Source of the DNA: Hippasteria phrygiana
Taxonomy: Eukaryota; Echinodermata; Asteroidea; Valvatida; Goniasteridae
Direction: 5' to 3'
NCBI GenBank assembly: GCA_037893225.1
Contig: JAZGUH010000360.1
Location: 930,001-994,000 of the forward strand
DNA: 64,000 bases
The notes below the pieces were generated by a model. That model searched no databases and had not been told where the DNA came from. It saw nothing but the letters and a program-made list of their open reading frames with translations. Of the stretch, positions 63,090-64,000 are shown piece by piece. Every line of letters begins with the position of its first letter. Positions within the stretch are counted from its first letter, which is position 1. A program made the translations under genes and the position numbers.

Positions 63090-64000
63090 CATACCCCAGG
63101 GAATTTGACATGCATGGAGCAATAAATAGACGGTAACATGTACACAGATGTTGGCCGGAAAGAAAATAAACATTGCGAGGTTTGAATTTTCTCCACAAGT
63201 TTTAACTCTAAGAAGCCGCCGGTGATTGCAACATGTAGCGCCAGATCTAAGCTATCCATACATGTCAAAATTACTGTATTTGGTTTATATTTCATGCAAT
63301 TATGAATGAGTAAAGCAAGTCATACCCTAGGGAATTTGACAGACATGGAGCAATAAATAGAAGGTAATATGCACACACATGTTGGCCGGAAAGAAAATAA
63401 ACATTGCGAGGTTTGAATTTTCTCCACAAGTTTTAACTCTAGGAAGCCGCCGATGATTGCAACATGTAGCGCCAGATCTAAGCTATCCATACATGTCAAA
63501 ATTACTGTATTTGGTTGATATTTAATGCAATTATGAATGAGTAGAGCAAGTCATACCCCAGGGAATTTGACAGGCATGGAGCAATAAATAGAAGGTAATA
63601 TGCACACAGATGTTGGCCGGAAAGAAAATAAACATTGCGAGGTTTGAATTTTCTCCACAAGTGTTAACTCTAAGAAGCCGCCGATAATTGCAACATGTAG
63701 CGCCAGATCTAAGCTATCCATATATGTCAAAATTACTGAATTTGGTTGATATTTCATGCAATTATGAATGAGTAAAGCAAGTCCATACCCCAGGTAATTT
63801 GACATGCATGGAGCAATAAATAGACGGTAACATGTACACAGATGTTGGCCGGAAAGAAAATAAACATTGCGAGGTTTGAATTTTCTCCACAAGTTTTAAC
63901 TCTAGGAAGCCGCCGATAATTGCAACATGTAGCGCCAGATCTAAGCTATCCATACATGTCAAAATTACTGAATTTGGTTGATATTTCATGCAATTATGAA

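Larger units (their letters stand above)
39985..64000. repeat. Satellite array, right block (same family)
   Basis: About 104 further monomers of the same 231/232-bp family in the same orientation as the left block. It restarts inside a monomer at aatatgcacacag, exactly where the left block stopped apart from three missing bases (ggt). It is organised in 14-, 13-, 15- and 12-monomer higher-order repeats and runs off the right edge of the window. No genes were found in it. Confidence 0.98.

Noticed and set aside
119..63989. Dozens of minus-strand frames of 66-120 codons (MWRKFKPRNVYF..., MTCMDSLDL...) throughout the arrays
   Set aside because: They are the same satellite monomer read in frames that happen to lack stops, they cross monomer junctions, and 231/232-bp monomers cannot keep one frame. 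No start context or gene structure supports them.
1..64000. CRISPR array
   Set aside because: Repeats are directly adjacent 231/232-bp monomers with no unique spacers, and there are no cas genes.
1..64000. tRNA, rRNA, snRNA genes or telomeric repeats
   Set aside because: Scanned by eye on both strands in the non-satellite part; none was recognised, and the satellite monomer has no pol III A/B box pair that I could support.

Overview
The window is eukaryotic and almost entirely satellite DNA. Metazoan origin is supported by two histone-type 3' processing signals (stem-loop plus purine-rich element) in the middle. A Penelope-like retroelement remnant with a hammerhead ribozyme next to it would fit an invertebrate such as a mollusc, but I cannot name the species. 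I see no prokaryotic gene organisation, rRNA, tRNA or CRISPR.

Layout. (1) 1-31197 and 39985-64000 are one head-to-tail satellite of 231/232-bp monomers, roughly 135 + 104 copies, all in the same orientation. Almost every monomer carries one AGATCT (BglII) site. Monomer variants are arranged in overlapping higher-order repeats (HORs) with periods of 3, 5, 6, 9, 11, 12, 13, 14, 15 and 23 monomers (695, 1157, 1390, 2082, 2547, 2777, 3009/3010, 3242, 3471 and 5326 bp), many almost identical. Neither end of the array is inside the window. The many 66-120-codon minus-strand frames in it are frame accidents of the monomer, not genes. (2) 31198-39984 is an 8787-bp island that interrupts a single monomer. 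It replaces exactly three bases (ggt) and leaves the 5-monomer HOR in register on both sides.

The island is built from four head-to-tail blocks (E1, S1, U+S2, E2). All end with the same AATAAA-containing 3' terminus (CCAATAAACACAA) but begin at different points. Their bodies are tandem ~398-bp units carrying a variable 11-21-base C run. The longest block (34371-39253) has a 2.5-kb 5' part found only once. This holds an intronless 208-codon gene, two tandem histone-type stem-loop/HDE 3' ends, a decayed fragment resembling the C-terminal region of Penelope-like (GIY-YIG) retroelement proteins, and a complete-looking type I hammerhead ribozyme. The ribozyme ends two bases before the part shared with S1.

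Working model (inference): the island is a tandem, 5'-truncated, 3'-anchored set of copies of a Penelope-like or retrozyme-like element that landed in a satellite array. One copy carries a gene whose mRNA would be processed like a replication-dependent histone mRNA. That combination is the most unusual thing here. HOR structure, array homogeneity and exact copy numbers depend on the assembly being correct.
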